Source: Prinia subflava
Taxonomy: Eukaryota; Chordata; Aves; Passeriformes; Cisticolidae
Reading direction: 5' to 3'
Assembly: GCF_021018805.1 (NCBI RefSeq)
Contig: NW_026960612.1
Coordinates: 806,001 to 870,000 of the forward strand
DNA: 64,000 bases
The translations under genes and the position numbers were made by a program. How positions within the stretch are numbered: position 1 is the first letter of the stretch; every line of letters starts with the position of its first letter. The notes under the pieces are model-generated. The model worked only from the letters and a program-made list of their open reading frames with translations, did not search any database and had not been told where the DNA came from. Shown in pieces: positions 1 through 13,328 of this stretch.

Positions 1-3000
1 TTGGTTTGACCACAGCCTCTTGAAAAAACTCACTTCCCCTCAAACTAGGACACTATGCTATCTCAAAAATTTTTTACTGAAGAGTTTGCAAGAAGCAGGA
101 CTATTGAAAGGCTACTAACAGTCTGATATGGTTTCTTAGAGAAGAATCACCAAGCAACACAAGCAGGAAAAAACTTATTTAAAAAAAAAAAAAGCTGTTT
201 TTTTAGAAGGGTCTTGGGAACAAGATATTAGCAAAAAGAAAAACAGCAAGAAGAAGTGCTAAGAAGTAGATATATAGGTACAACTTAGAGGCTGGTCTGC
301 ACCCAAAACCAGGACTGGTAAGTAGCGTGAGCAGGGCAGGCTATCACAGGTTCTATGTGAATGCTGATGTGTTCAGGATTCCAAGGGAGGGAGACATACA
401 CAGGCTTCCATGCTTGAAAAATGTACTGCCTACATGCACATGCTAACACCTATAAGAAAAGCAGTGATGAGTTCATTTTAAACATTCCTTCACTTACCTA
501 GATATATGTCACATGACTATATAGCAGAGATATAACATGGGACCATGTTGGTATATGGCAAATGATAACAAATTATAACTACTTAATTTGCAAGTATCAT
601 TATAACCATGTTATATCTGCTTATAATTTTTTCTAGTGAGGGGCAGTGGAGACACCTTGGTTAGAGATGAGACCTGCATTGTTTTAAGCAAAGCAGAAAT
701 AGGAATTCAGTGCAAATGCCAAAAAAGTTTAAATCTAGCTCTATAGTGGATTTACAAAGAGATGAATGAAATCCAAAGCCTTTTAGGATATGTCAATAAA
801 TCAAATTGAAAACAGCTATTCCAACAAGCAATCTGTATGTACTTACAGATTGGTATACCTGCCGTGGAAGAATTTGATTTAGCTATCCTAGTTAGGAAAC
901 TCTTAATTTAAGTTTTATTTGCTTCTCCCTTTTGAAAACAGCATACTATTTTCCTCTTTTTCTTTTATGGGCCACCAAATAACATGTGACCAAATGTACC
1001 TATTTAGTGAAAATGGGCTCCATTAGTATGTAATCTTATACTTGCATTGTTTTTTTCTGAAGGAAAATAATGGGGAACAGGTGGTGATGCTTAGCATCAG
1101 GCTCCTGTTTCTAGAATTACAATCTACTGGGAGCCACCAGCAATCTCTGAAAGCTGTCATAAGTGCTCGGAACTAGTAAGATCCAGAACACACTCAATAC
1201 ATTAAAGCTTCTTTCTGAAAATTTAAGTAGGTGTGGCAGGAGAAAACTGGCTGAATGGTGCAGGGATTCTAATGTGTCCCTGCAAAGGGTCGTGATTTCC
1301 TTCTGCATCCCACAGTAAGTAACTCAAGCTGGCTTCCATTTCCACAGCAGAAATTAGACATTTAAAAAATTCAAATAGGTACCATATGCACTATAAACCT
1401 TTCTGGTTTAGGATACAGATGCAGACTCATTCCAATTGTTGGAAAATATGGGATTTAAATTCTGCTAGAAGAACTTCAAACAGCTGTTCCTTTGCACTTA
1501 CTTATTCTTTTCTCAGTGCCACAAAAATAGCGGTGCCAATAAATATCTCCTTGATGTTGTTTGAAAACCTACTGGAGTCACACAACATAAATAGTTTTAC
1601 CCAGTGAGTCACAAAACCGCACATCAAATGAACACTTCTTTGTTTTATCAATCCCATCCTTACCTTACCAAATAGGAAGTGGTTTAAAAATAATTTGATA
1701 TAACTGAGTTTTCCAATGAGTTTTCGTGATAAACAAGACAGAAAAACCAGCTAACAGATCTATCTATACAAACAGACAAGCATTATAGCTATGTTTTAAA
1801 ATGTGTCTCTGAAGCTGAGGGGTAGAACAAAGATAACACATTTGTAGGGCACTTTCAACTGACATACAACTTTATAAAAACAGACATTGAAGACTGACAT
1901 TCCTAACTACTGCTAGATGTCAGATATGCCAAGATGCACACTTATACAAGGAAAGAATTGATGCAGGTTTGTTTTGTGCCATTGTGGTTTAATATGATAG
2001 GAATTAAAAGAATATAAAGTTATTTGCAGGGCCAGATTTGCTGTTGGTAGAAATTTGTAATTTCCCACTAATTTCCACTGGAAGATGACAAGTAGTACCA
2101 AGGAATCAGATTGTACTTAACAATTCAGATTTCTTGCACAGTTATATGAGATCAATGTTACATTTATTATTACTGTGGTTATTTTTGGAGGGACACCTTA
2201 GTCAAAGCAGTCTCTTCAAGCTGAAATTAGTTTATGCTTCAGCAATGCTTCTTTAACCAAAGAAACGCTAGCTTTCTGCTACAAATGTCTTAAGTCTTTC
2301 CACCTGAAATCAGGTTGCTGAAGTAAGGGATAATGTTAAATTGTGCCATCAGACCCATCTAAAATCAGCTGTTTTCTGAATTTCTTCAACACAGTAAATA
2401 TTTCCCCTCATTTATCACACCTATTAACCAGAATCCAGACAGTATTCTTCTCTAGCATGTGCATAAACAGCAAAGTTCTTGACCAAAAGGCAATCACAAA
2501 ATTATTACGATTGGTAATGAGTGAACCAGAAAAAGTGCACAGCCTTATCCCAGGAAAGGTTTAATGTCCAAGAGATAGAATAATTCTCATCCCATTTGTG
2601 AACTGACTAAATTTAAACTTTGGAAAACAATACACATGAAAGCATGTTATGCCATTTTTAAAGCAACTTGTTTTATAATAATTTTACTTTATTTCCGAAC
2701 TCCAACTTTACCTTACAAAACTATTTAGAAAAGGAAATTTGCTATGCTTTGAGCATTAAATAGGACTGAATAATTAATGTTAAAATCATTAATAATTTTG
2801 TTTTCAAAAAAAAAAAAAAGGAATATTTTCCCCTAACAAGAACTGAAGGTTTTGGGTCTTTATCAGTACTTCTTGAACTTCTTTTATGGTGTTTTCCCTT
2901 TTCCTGACTAGAGATCGCAAAATCAATTCTAATAACAACACAGTATTGGTAAACCACCCACCAGAAAATAAATTATAAACTTCCTGCTTAATATACATAC

Positions 3001-5280
3001 AATTAATGGTCTTAGTATATATGCACATATGTACTTTTATATATGTCATATAAAAAATATGAAATTAGCATATGCTATTACAGTAGGAAAATTATAGATA
3101 TTGTCTTTACTACATCACCCCTAAAATTATGTCCTTGTATTTTGTAAGTATTTTAAAGGTAGAAATGCTTTAGTTATGTTAAAATCTTTTTCTGACTGAT
3201 CACTTGCTAAATCAATTTAAGCACAAATTCACCTTAGCCTGAAGCACATACTGGATTTAGCTCTTCTAAGTATCACAAACTTACTATTATTGTATTGTTG
3301 AAATTTCCTTTCAATTCAGACGACTTGCACAGGTGGGAAAAAATCAGTGCAACTCAGGAAAAATTATCTTTTCCAAGTTATAATAGCTTGCAGTGATTTT
3401 TCTTTTCAGAAAAGAACCCTTGGATTTCAAATTCACATGGTTGCTTGAAGAGGCAGCTGAGTTATAACACTGCATTTTGACAGGATAACCAGCCCTTAAG
3501 TCCTTATACTACTTTTCCTCCCTCCATCCTCAGTAAGATACTACTACCACTAAAGAAAGCTCCATGGAAGAAGTGAATTCTTTTCCTTTAAAAAATAAAA
3601 ATAAAAAAAAATCAGCAATGATTAATTTACCAAGAAATTTCAATATCAGAGCAAAAGATAAACATGGAACTATGTGTCTGACCTTCCTAAAAGACTAATT
3701 TTTGTTTGCCTTTCAGATATAATGATTTTATTATCTTTCTTCAAAGAACAGAAATCTACATTTTCAAAACAAAGTGTTGAAAGATGAATCTGTCCTGAAT
3801 CGTTCTGAACTAGCTGGTGGACGATCCATACACATTAACCATTTATAATTCATAAGGGATAATGTTCATGGCACCATCATATCAACAATTTGCTGACAAA
3901 CAAACTGTTTAATTTTTGCCCAGACTGCATTTCCCCATAAGCAGAACATCAGTACCTTGTGGCAGCACACTTTGCAGACAAACTGCATGGTATCACATAT
4001 GACACAGTTGCTCACCCTTCTCAGTTTGTAGAATCTGGATCCAATTTTCAAATGAAAGATCACTTTGCTGAACATTTATTTTTCCTGTGGAATTACTGTT
4101 TGGTGAATAGGCTGCTTTCAGCCTTGGGGGTTATTTATTTAGATTTTCATTCTCTTCAAAATGTTGGTGGAAAATGTTTGTCTGCTGGAGGGGTACCATA
4201 TGCTCTGATCTGAAGATTGACTGACTCCTGCATAAAAAGTGAGTGAGCAAGTAGAAACACAGACAGAAGATTGAATGATCATTAAGTATCTAAATGAACT
4301 GGGAATTACAGTCACAGTTTGAAAGGTCTGTCAGATTAATTGAGTTCCAGTCTAATTCAGAGTCCTGGGAACCTAAATTTCTATACACTCAAGAGTTTTA
4401 TATAATATCAGAAAGAGATGGCTGAGAGAGCATGAAAGCTGAGAAGGATACAAAATGAATGCAGCATTGCCTGCTGATTCAAGAGCAAATGCAGGTTCCC
4501 AAAACAAATAATCTTCTTTTCTGCAACAAATTATGATATTGTTCTGCTTAGAATCTGTACCAATTGTGAAAACGGCAGCTTTTTTTTCACAGTGAACAAT
4601 TAAAAAGAAAAAAACAGATTCTTTCTATTCCAAGAATGTTTATGTTAGATATGCATCTTAAAAAATAAAAAAAATTCCTAGGCAAGTTTAGAAAAACTAC
4701 TGTTTAAAGGCATATTGATTTAAGCAGTCATATTCAGCCTGTGTACTTCCTATTAAACTTTATGACATTTAATTTCTTCTGTGTTTCTCTTCTCTAAAAA
4801 TACTCCCCATTGTGTAAATATTTGGATTGGTCATCTATGTTATCATCTTCCAAACGTTTTTAGTTCCTTAAAATATCATATATTTGTTTCAAAGAAGAGC
4901 ATTTTACATGATGGGGAAATTCAGATGGCATACACTGACAGGTTTTTGGAACCAATGCCATAGAAATTTTGCATAACTGATGACTGAGCTAACCAAATAT
5001 TATGCTTGAAGTCCAACCAACAAAAGCATTTGTGGCCCTTGTAAATACTATTTCACACAGCCATTGAAAATGCTCTGCTCCGATAGCTAATACACCATAT
5101 GCACAAAAACAGCAGAATGAGCAAATACACACCATTACCTGGGAATTTTTTTCACCAGCAAAAAAGGTGTCAGATTTTAGCAAGCAGACAAGTTCAGGAT
5201 TCCAAGTTCCTTCCCACATCTGCTTTAGAGAAGGGAGCAAACTGGACTTGTTCACATCTACCAAAATTCATGTACTGCAT
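1..5280. other. Intronic DNA, no gene seen (inferred DKK2 intron 1)
   Basis: AT-rich sequence with short A or T runs and only scattered short reading frames. No frame resembles a known protein and no LTR ends were found. Because DKK2 exon 1 is on the minus strand at 23.2-23.5 kb and no other DKK2 exon appears at lower coordinates, this stretch is inferred to be part of DKK2 intron 1. Confidence 0.5.
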
Positions 5281-5745
5281 TGTTGCGGTTTGGATTTGGG
5301 GGGGTCCCCAGGGAGGGTTCCCCGGGAGCCCCCCGGGCCCTAGGTTCATTGGTATTTGCATGCAGACAGGCAAGGAGACTCCAGACGGCTGGTGAGGTGC
5401 TGATGAGATGAGCATTTATTTGGAGTTAGACCCTGGGAAGGCAGCGTGGTCAATGAGGGAGGGGGGGAAGGAAGGGAAGAGGGAAGGGGAGAGAGGGAAG
5501 GGGAGAGAGGGAAGGGGAGAGGGAAGGGGAGAGGAGCAGAGTCTCCAGAGGCCTCCAGGGCAAAGAGAGAGAGCCCTCTCCGTTTGCACCCTTAACAGGC
5601 AGATTCAGAGTGGGCGCAGGTTGATCTTCAGGCCAATGGGGTTACAGAGACACGATACTGCAGGGGAGGTTACAGGCTTGGGATAAACCATACACTTTCC
5701 AGGGGTGAGCCAGAGCATACCATTTCAATAAAATGCAATTCCACA
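5281..5745 (-). mobile_element. Solo LTR, family 1
   Basis: A 465-bp solo LTR bounded by TGTTGC at the left and CCACA at the right (TG...CA ends). The six bases CTGCAT are repeated directly outside both ends, a target-site duplication typical of class II elements. On the minus strand an AATAAA signal lies near 5412. It is the inverted relative of the LTR at 12924-13328; both share the segment around the phrase GTATGGTTTATCCCAAG. The purine-rich interior has expanded. Confidence 0.85.
5455..5537 (+). repeat. Purine-rich GGGAAGGGGAGA tandem tract
   Basis: Imperfect repeats of GGGAAGGGGAGA inside the solo LTR. The sister LTR at 13.1 kb has a shorter pyrimidine-strand equivalent, so the tract has changed length since the copies separated. 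Confidence 0.8.
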
Positions 5746-7009
5746 CTGCATTAGCCATAAATGCATCAAGTATCTTCACATCAATCAACTGGTTGCAAGA
5801 TGTCACACCTTGCTCTCAAGCACAGTGGAGAGGCAGCAGCTCTGCCAAGTTTTTTACTGAACCTGGATGGTTGGAATCCAAGTTTGAATTCCAAAGTACT
5901 TAAATGTGTGTTAACTATGGCTTTTAACTCTTCTGGAGTTTGCAGGTGGAAGAGAAAGAAGATCAAAGGAGGGTTTAAAAAATGTAATTTTTAATACTAT
6001 CAATACTCATTAAGTCAGAGATGGTGACCAGAGACTGCTGCAAGGGGAAAACAACAGAAGGAACACAATATTTTGTGAACTTCAACTTTTGCCTGATGGA
6101 GAAAAGGATCTGGTGAAAGCAGGGAAAGACATGCACACAAACACACACATACCAGCACTTATAACATTGTGAATTCTATTTAGGCTCCTAAAATCTCTGG
6201 TCAAATTGACTTCAAAGATAAAACAGGAGATTACTGGAGTTTGACTGTAATCCTGAGTTGCTCTTTGTCCTCAGCTTTTTGTATCTATTTGTTGACAAAG
6301 CCAACCAACCCTGTACTTCCCTAGCATCAGAGTAGTTTCCATCAAAACTGTAACAACTTTGGAAACATTGGACTTTTCAAAAATTTGAAGATACTCAGTC
6401 CTGTGTATAATGATAATTTGCAAGGGAATGATTTACTCATTAGCAAAATTCTTGAGGAAATTAGAAAGAAAAGCAAAAAGACCCATCCCTCTCCCCCTCC
6501 AAACCCACAAATCTTCATTCTGAATGACTTGAAAATCTTACCCTTTTTGGAAAGTATTTACTTCTGTAGCTCATTAAATTTTAGCAAAAATCATTGAAAA
6601 GTCTCCCCTGACTTGTGTATCATACATACTTTGTAAATCTGTTCTAAGCCTCTTTGCCTCTTTCTTCTTTTTTCCATTTCCTTTTCATTGTAGTCATGTT
6701 TTCCATTTGCTGCAGCAACCTCTGGACTTCTTGAACTATTTTGAATGTTGAATAAATGTGGATAACAAAGCCACACTGGCATTCATGGGAGTGTTAACAC
6801 TGATGTCCATGGGCACTGGAAAGGATATGAAAATCAGTGCCCACTGTCATAGACCCAAGGATTGGGTTCAGCTCAGTAGTTAAGTTTTTGCATAATATTT
6901 GTATATGCACATCCTAACACAAGTACACAAAGCACAAATACTCACATTAAACCAGATATGCTTAAGTTTCCTGATAAATTGAGGCAACAAGCTGGGCTAC
7001 TTATGATAC

Positions 7010-7040
<31 letters not shown>

Positions 7041-9321
7041 GTTGATTAAAAATGATTAACTGTGTAAGTACATAAAAGTTGCTATAACCTATCAGAGAAA
7101 AGTGGCCAGGCCAGCATCCACCTAGATGCAAATACTCAGAGGAATAAGATTATAGGCAAGCACAGGACTTCTCCCAGTTGCATTCTCCCAGCTTCAGCCA
7201 ACACTCACTTCATCTGAGGCTGGAAGTTCAGTACCTACCAGTTCAATCTCTCATCTCTGTGTCTGTCTCCTCTCCATCTGAGCAGTTCTTACATATGGCT
7301 CCCACAGTGTCATGTGGCAATTAGCTCCACAACATGAAAAAGTAGTTCCTGGCTGTCTGATAATTTCACACTGTCTGCTCTTGGCTCTTCTACAGCAAAC
7401 ACTGAGCAATTGCATCCCACTCACCTTCTTCTGACTCTTCACTACTTTATTTCTCTCTGTCCTGTTCTCCTATGGGCATCCCTTTTCCAAACTGGGTCTT
7501 TGCATTCTATTTACCTTCTCCTGTGTTTAAGCAGTTCTGGTGTTACGATCATCCCTGCTGTCCTCCTTCTCCATTTGATCCTGACTGTTTTTATATCTTT
7601 TAACAGTTATCAGCACCATGAGATTAGAACCAGTTAAAAATGCCCTCTGGGTTTTTTTTCACTTCCTGAAATTCCACTTGGATTTTATTTTTAATATGCT
7701 TTTAGTATTTAATTTTTGCCTCTCTGTTGCTGCTTTACCGTGAAAGATTGACTCTAAATTGCAGGTTATCACTCTGTGTGCCAAATTGTCATCACATTAT
7801 GCCATATATATTGTTTTACACTATTAGAAATGGAATTTTACCCATGGGATTTATATCTCAGATGGTCAGTATACTGGCATTTACTGCAACTTTTTGTGGT
7901 CCACTTCAGTTTTTACTGTTGTGAATAAATTTTTGTAAAACTTTCTGTGCCCATTTTCCAGAACATTTGCCAATAAGTTGAACAGCATCAGTCCTGAAAG
8001 GTTTAGGTGAAGCTTTGCTCATAGCTTCCCTGTATAGTGAAATGTGACAGTTTAATCCTGCTTATTTTTGATCAATTATCAGTTATTCTAATCTGTTATG
8101 AAGTGAGTTATACCTTGGTAATTCAGTTTCTTTAAAGCTTTTGTACTTGACCTATGGCTCCATTGGCACAAGTATTTGAAGAGCAAAGATGGGCTAATTT
8201 GATTTTGATCTATCATTAGTCTGGTAAAAAAATGTTAAATCTTTTTGAAAGATTAACTTTGATATTGTACTTGCAAATACGATTAAGGCTGCATATTGAG
8301 AGAGTGTTTTCTGAGGTAGGCTGGGAGGAAGAAAGAAGCCTCAGCCTCACACATGTTGTCAGGACAGAAGAGCATGAGATTTTGTTCTGAAAAATATTGA
8401 GGTGAAACATACCCTTAAAATGAACTTTAGAAGAAGCAAATGTTCACAAAATGTCCTCTCGTAGCTACTCTTTAAATTGATTTCCTGACAATAGGGTCAT
8501 TTAGGGCAAAAGGGGAACAAAAGTAAAATCGGTGATCATTTTACTAGCAAATGGTCAAAGCATACAAGAACAAACACTTCCAGTGAAGTCAAGAGCATCA
8601 GGAGCAGCTGAGCTCCCTGTACTGCAGGGACAGAGATGGGCCTTGTACCACTGACAGGGCATGAACTTTGTCCATGGCTGCTCTTGTCTGCTCAGACTGT
8701 TCAGCAATGTGGATCACCCTGCCTGAATTTCACCCCTGCGCCACCTCAGCATCCTTCAAGCACTCCAGCTGCTGTCTCAGAAACTGACCTGCCCTTTGAT
8801 CAAGGGGTAAAATTCAAAGGGCTACAATGCAAAAGTAAAACAACAACCCCACAAAAAAACTGAAACAAAAAAATCCATTCACACATACACACAAACGCAC
8901 AAACTTTACAACTTCAGAACCAAATACTGACCAGCTGACAGAAGGAGCACTGGAGGTCAAACTAAGGAAAGAGAGAAAATCAAGTCCAGAAACTGTCAGT
9001 CTGTGTTGTGCAATCTGTTTTCACAGAATCAGCTAAATGCGAACTTGTGAATTTCTCTTCAGCTTTTGCTCCTACCAATCCTATATCCACGGTATCTGGG
9101 AAATGACTTAAACATGACTCTGGAGAACAGCATGGGACCGGTGCTTCCAAAAGGCCAAAGTCAATATGTTCACATATCAGAGACATGTCGGGGTAGCCAT
9201 CCCAGCTGCACAACACATGATGTGTCAACTGCTTTACGTAGGGTGGGTCAGGAAGAGGCTCATTAAAGACAAGCACTACAGCTCTCCTTGCAACATCTCT
9301 GCATCCTTGTCTAGTTTTACA
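5746..9321. other. Intronic DNA, no gene seen
   Basis: No recognisable coding sequence or repeat ends. A 25-base A run lies near 7016-7040. Reading frames are short and unlike known proteins. Confidence 0.5.
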
Positions 9322-9526
<205 letters not shown>

Positions 9527-10274
9527 TGCTGGTTTAAGAAAAAAGTTACTCTGGATGAAGATTGTAACCCAGAGAGAAGTGCCAGCTTAACTGTGTCTGC
9601 TACATTAGATACGATCTGTAACTGATCTTTTATATAATTATTTCATCATTGGGGGAACAGCATGAATTATTCTGATTTAACTTTTCTGTAATAATAATTA
9701 TAACAAATTATTCTGATGAGCAAACTTGGACTACCTTATATAGGTGATGATAGGGAAGAGAAGTCCTTGTCCCTGAGCATGCCTTGCACTGAGTCTCAGA
9801 CAGACGACTTCCTCTGAATTTCTCTTGTGCATAGAAAAGACCAAAACCCCACTCCCTAAATGCATGCAGAACCCACTTCTCACTGAAAACATTCAGGGAG
9901 TTTGGTACATAAATACATTTCAGACTCATCCTATCGGTAAACAGGGCCAAAGCTTTGATATGGCTTTCTGTGCAGAAGTGTGTGACACTTCTTGGATAAG
10001 AAGGGCAATAAAGCAGCACATTTTGCAGAGCAAAGAGCTGAAGTGTAGCATTTCTGGGCAGCATGAACTTGCATCTATGGCCAAATTTCTTTGGTGCATC
10101 TGCTGGGAAACAGTGCTGGAGGGGAATGAGTTACATCACTTTTGTTTGGGTACTGAATTGTCACCACCATTATGGATTCTACCCTCACTGTATCTGAAAG
10201 CTGTTCCAAACAAATTAAGATATCCTCACATGGCTGTTAAAGAAAGTAATGTGTTTTCTCTCATTTTAGCTATC
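9527..10274. other. Intronic DNA, chance reading frames only
   Basis: Open frames of 118 codons (minus) and 185 codons (plus) overlap here. Neither resembles a known family; the plus frame runs on into an LTR at 10275, which argues against a real gene. Confidence 0.5.
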
Positions 10275-11059
10275 TGTCTTGGTTTGGAAAGACAGGTATC
10301 TGTCAGGGAAAAAACTGAAGTTTCCCTTAGAATGAAAAATGTAAAACTCCCTCCCTACAAATTATTACAAGTTTGCAATTAGGAACTTTCAGGCAAAAGA
10401 TATGGCAACAGGAGTAACAATTCTTTACTAGGAATATTAAAAAAATTCAAATGCAGTAATACAAAAAAAAAAAAAACCAAGTAAGCAAACAAACAAAAGT
10501 CCTAGAAAACCCTGACGGAGTCAGGAATACGACCTGACACCCTGTTGTCAGGGTGTTGGAAGCAGTCCAAATAAGTCCTCCCAGAGTGACAGATGTGGTT
10601 CTGTTGGAGTAGAGATGATGACAGATGTGGTTCTGTTGGAGTAGAGATGATCCTGTAGTGGCAGTGAGATGAGTCCAGTCTTCCTCTGAGAATCCAGTGG
10701 AAAAGAGGATGCTTGGTGTTCCTACAGCTCAGTTTTTATCTTGGTAGGAACTGCTGGCTCCCCCCCGCCCCACTGGGTAGTGCATCTCACAATGGGATGA
10801 TGCAATGTGTCATGTCATTGGTGAGCCTTAATGGCCCATTAACAGAAGATATTCCCCCCTGGAGGAAGGACAGTGGTGGAAGAGATAAAAAACACTGCTC
10901 CACCTGGTTTTAACAGCTGGCCTATTATCAGAAAGCATCTGCCCCCCTCCCCCCTGGAGTTACAAGAGATAAAGGAAAAAAACCCCCACATCTCCCCAAC
11001 TGGTTTCAACAGAAGAAATAGAATACACTTTTTTTTTGGTTACATAACCCAAGAAAACA
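10275..11059 (-). mobile_element. Solo LTR, family 2
   Basis: About 785 bp, starting TGTCTTGG on the plus strand and ending near AAAACA. It is a closely similar inverted copy of the LTR at 34573-35356, including the segment around CTGACGGAGTCAGGAATACG. Minus-strand orientation is inferred from the relation of TATA-like and poly(A) segments in the sister copy. No clean target-site duplication was found, so the right end may be a few bases off. Confidence 0.8.
10588..10651. repeat. Perfect 32-bp direct duplication inside LTR
   Basis: Two adjacent identical 32-bp units beginning GACAGATGTGG. The related LTR at 34.6 kb has a comparable, diverged doublet near 35000-35060, so the duplication predates the two insertions. 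Confidence 0.9.
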
Positions 11060-12923
11060 TCCTTGACCCTTCTGCCCCTTTAACAGTAAAACAGACTTCA
11101 ATCCCACCCCACTTAAAAGTGACAAGGGCACCCCAGATCTGGAACTCACACTCCACTATCACACCTTTTTATACAATGTCTCCATTGACTTCTAGTCATC
11201 TAAAACCTTTAAAACAGAGTTAAGGCAGTGCTATCCTACTCACCTGTGTGTGCCTATCGGAAGAGGGGTTTGTGGGTAACTCTCCAAGATGAGAGCCTGA
11301 CAGTGGATACCCTCTCCATTGTCAAATGGCATCTTGGCTAACCAGGACTGTCTGTGGCACAAGCTTGTTCAGAAAAATCAGAGATTTTCAGAGTGCTAAT
11401 CCCTCTTACACAGACAATCTACAGCCCATTTGCTGTTCTGTTTTGGCTTTATTTTTTAACAGGGCCTTAAAACATATTTTTCCTTAAAATTACAATGTTC
11501 TTTTCTGCCCTCTTTGTTTATGGGGCTTTGTGCACACGTAAACAGTTTAAGAGTTCCCTTCACACCTGCAGTGCACATGTGTGCCTGAAATAAAGATTCC
11601 CTTCTCTGATCTTCACTGATAACTTGAGAGGATAGTGCTAAGAAAGGCATCATCCTTGTAACTGTAATGGACAAAACCAAACTCAAGTCCCAAATTCACA
11701 GCAGTGACAGTGAGGCCAGCATGTCTGAAGAACGAGAGATCCTCAAAGTTAGAGCAGAGAGGCTAAGAGGAGGGCAAGCAGACCTGCACCTCCTTTCCAG
11801 GTGGCAAATCCTGCTCAAAGACACAAGCACACCTCCTGTACTATCTCAAGGTTTTGCTGCATCTTTTACTGATCTTCCTGGGCTCTATGTTGCTTATTTG
11901 AAAAATCATGCCAAAAATGCTTCCCAGTTAGCATAATCTGAGCAATGCTGAAGCTGTGCTGCTACTCAAAACCCTCTTGCTCAGGAAATGCCCCCCATGG
12001 ATGGGGGTGGACCAACACGCAATGGATTGCAGTGCCGTGACTTCTCAGCTGCCTCATGCTGTTATAGCTCTACATGTGCTGACATCACTGACCAGCCCCA
12101 GCAGAGGAAAACCCTAAGCCAGTCTAACCACAGAACAGTTTGGGACTGGAAGGACTTTCCCACCCTCTTGCAGCTTAAGCATTGGTACAAAGTCTGAGAG
12201 AAATTTTTCTCCGCAGAGAAAACCTTAATCTTCTGGTTAGACAACATCACACATTGCAATTTGATACTTAATAAACTGTCATGAAGCTATAATACAAGTA
12301 TTCACTTGGTCACTCATCCTTTTAGCAACAAAAAACAATTGGGACTGAAGTTCAGTGGCAATTTGTTGCAGCTGCTGTGGCCAGGACCCCCTCAGAAAGT
12401 AATTTCCAGAGTATTCTTCTTGTTAAAAAGCCATTTTCCTGGCGAGGAGTGGGATGTCTGGAAGATAGCAATGAGGACAAATCCAAGCACAGAACTTTAC
12501 AAGCATTCCTAAAGAGCATTTTTAAAACTCTGTATTTATTTAAACAATTACAAAAACATTGTATGCAGCTAAGCATACAATTTAGTACTACCACCAAACT
12601 GTAAGTAGACTTTTAAGCCCAGGCAGTTTTCCTCTTTACCTGTAAGATGACACAAGACAGCATCAACATTTGGCTCTACATGGAGAAAGTGTGGAGAGTG
12701 GATGTCAACCTCCTGTTTTCATGGTCCTTCCTTGGTTCCCAAAATTTCCATTCCTCAATTCTGACCTACACCCACTCTCTCACCCTACCACAGGAATTGG
12801 TTATGAATAATATACAAATGGAAGTTTAGTTTTGTTGGGAGTAACAGCAATTGGTTTGAAGGAACAACTTTCAGTCTTGCTGGGCAACCCCATACTGTTC
12901 AGCTCACACGGAGTGGTTGGTTA
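11060..12923. other. Intronic DNA, no gene seen
   Basis: Only short unrelated frames on both strands; no repeat family recognised. Confidence 0.45.
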
Positions 12924-13328
12924 TGTGGGATTGCATTTTATGGAAATGGTTTGCTCTGGCTCACCCTTGGAAAATGTATGGTTTATCCCAAGTCTGTACC
13001 CTCCCTGCAGTATCCTGTATCTGTAACCTCATTGGCTGGAGAATGTTACCGCGCCCCTTTGAACCTCTGTGATAAGAATGCTAATGCAGAAGGCTCTGCC
13101 CCTCTTGCCCCTCTACCCCTGGAGGCCTCCTGATGCTCCCTTTCCCTCTCCTCCCTTCCCCCCCTTTCCCTTCCCCTCTCCCTCAGTGAATAAACCCTCA
13201 CCTCATCAGCATCCCACCAGCATCTGAGTCTCCTTGCCTGCCAGCGCGGGAACACCACGACCCCAAAAGACCCCGGGGGTCTCCGGGGGGCACTCCCCGG
13301 GGACCCCCCATAAATTTAAACAACAACA
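12924..13328 (+). mobile_element. Solo LTR, family 1
   Basis: A 405-bp LTR beginning TGTGGG and ending CAACA. GGTTA is repeated immediately outside both ends (5-bp target-site duplication). An AATAAA signal lies near 13189, supporting plus orientation. Inverted relative of the 5281-5745 LTR. Confidence 0.87.

Noticed and set aside
9825..10382. 185-codon plus-strand frame
   Set aside because: No domain or codon pattern, overlaps a minus-strand frame of similar quality and runs into an LTR.
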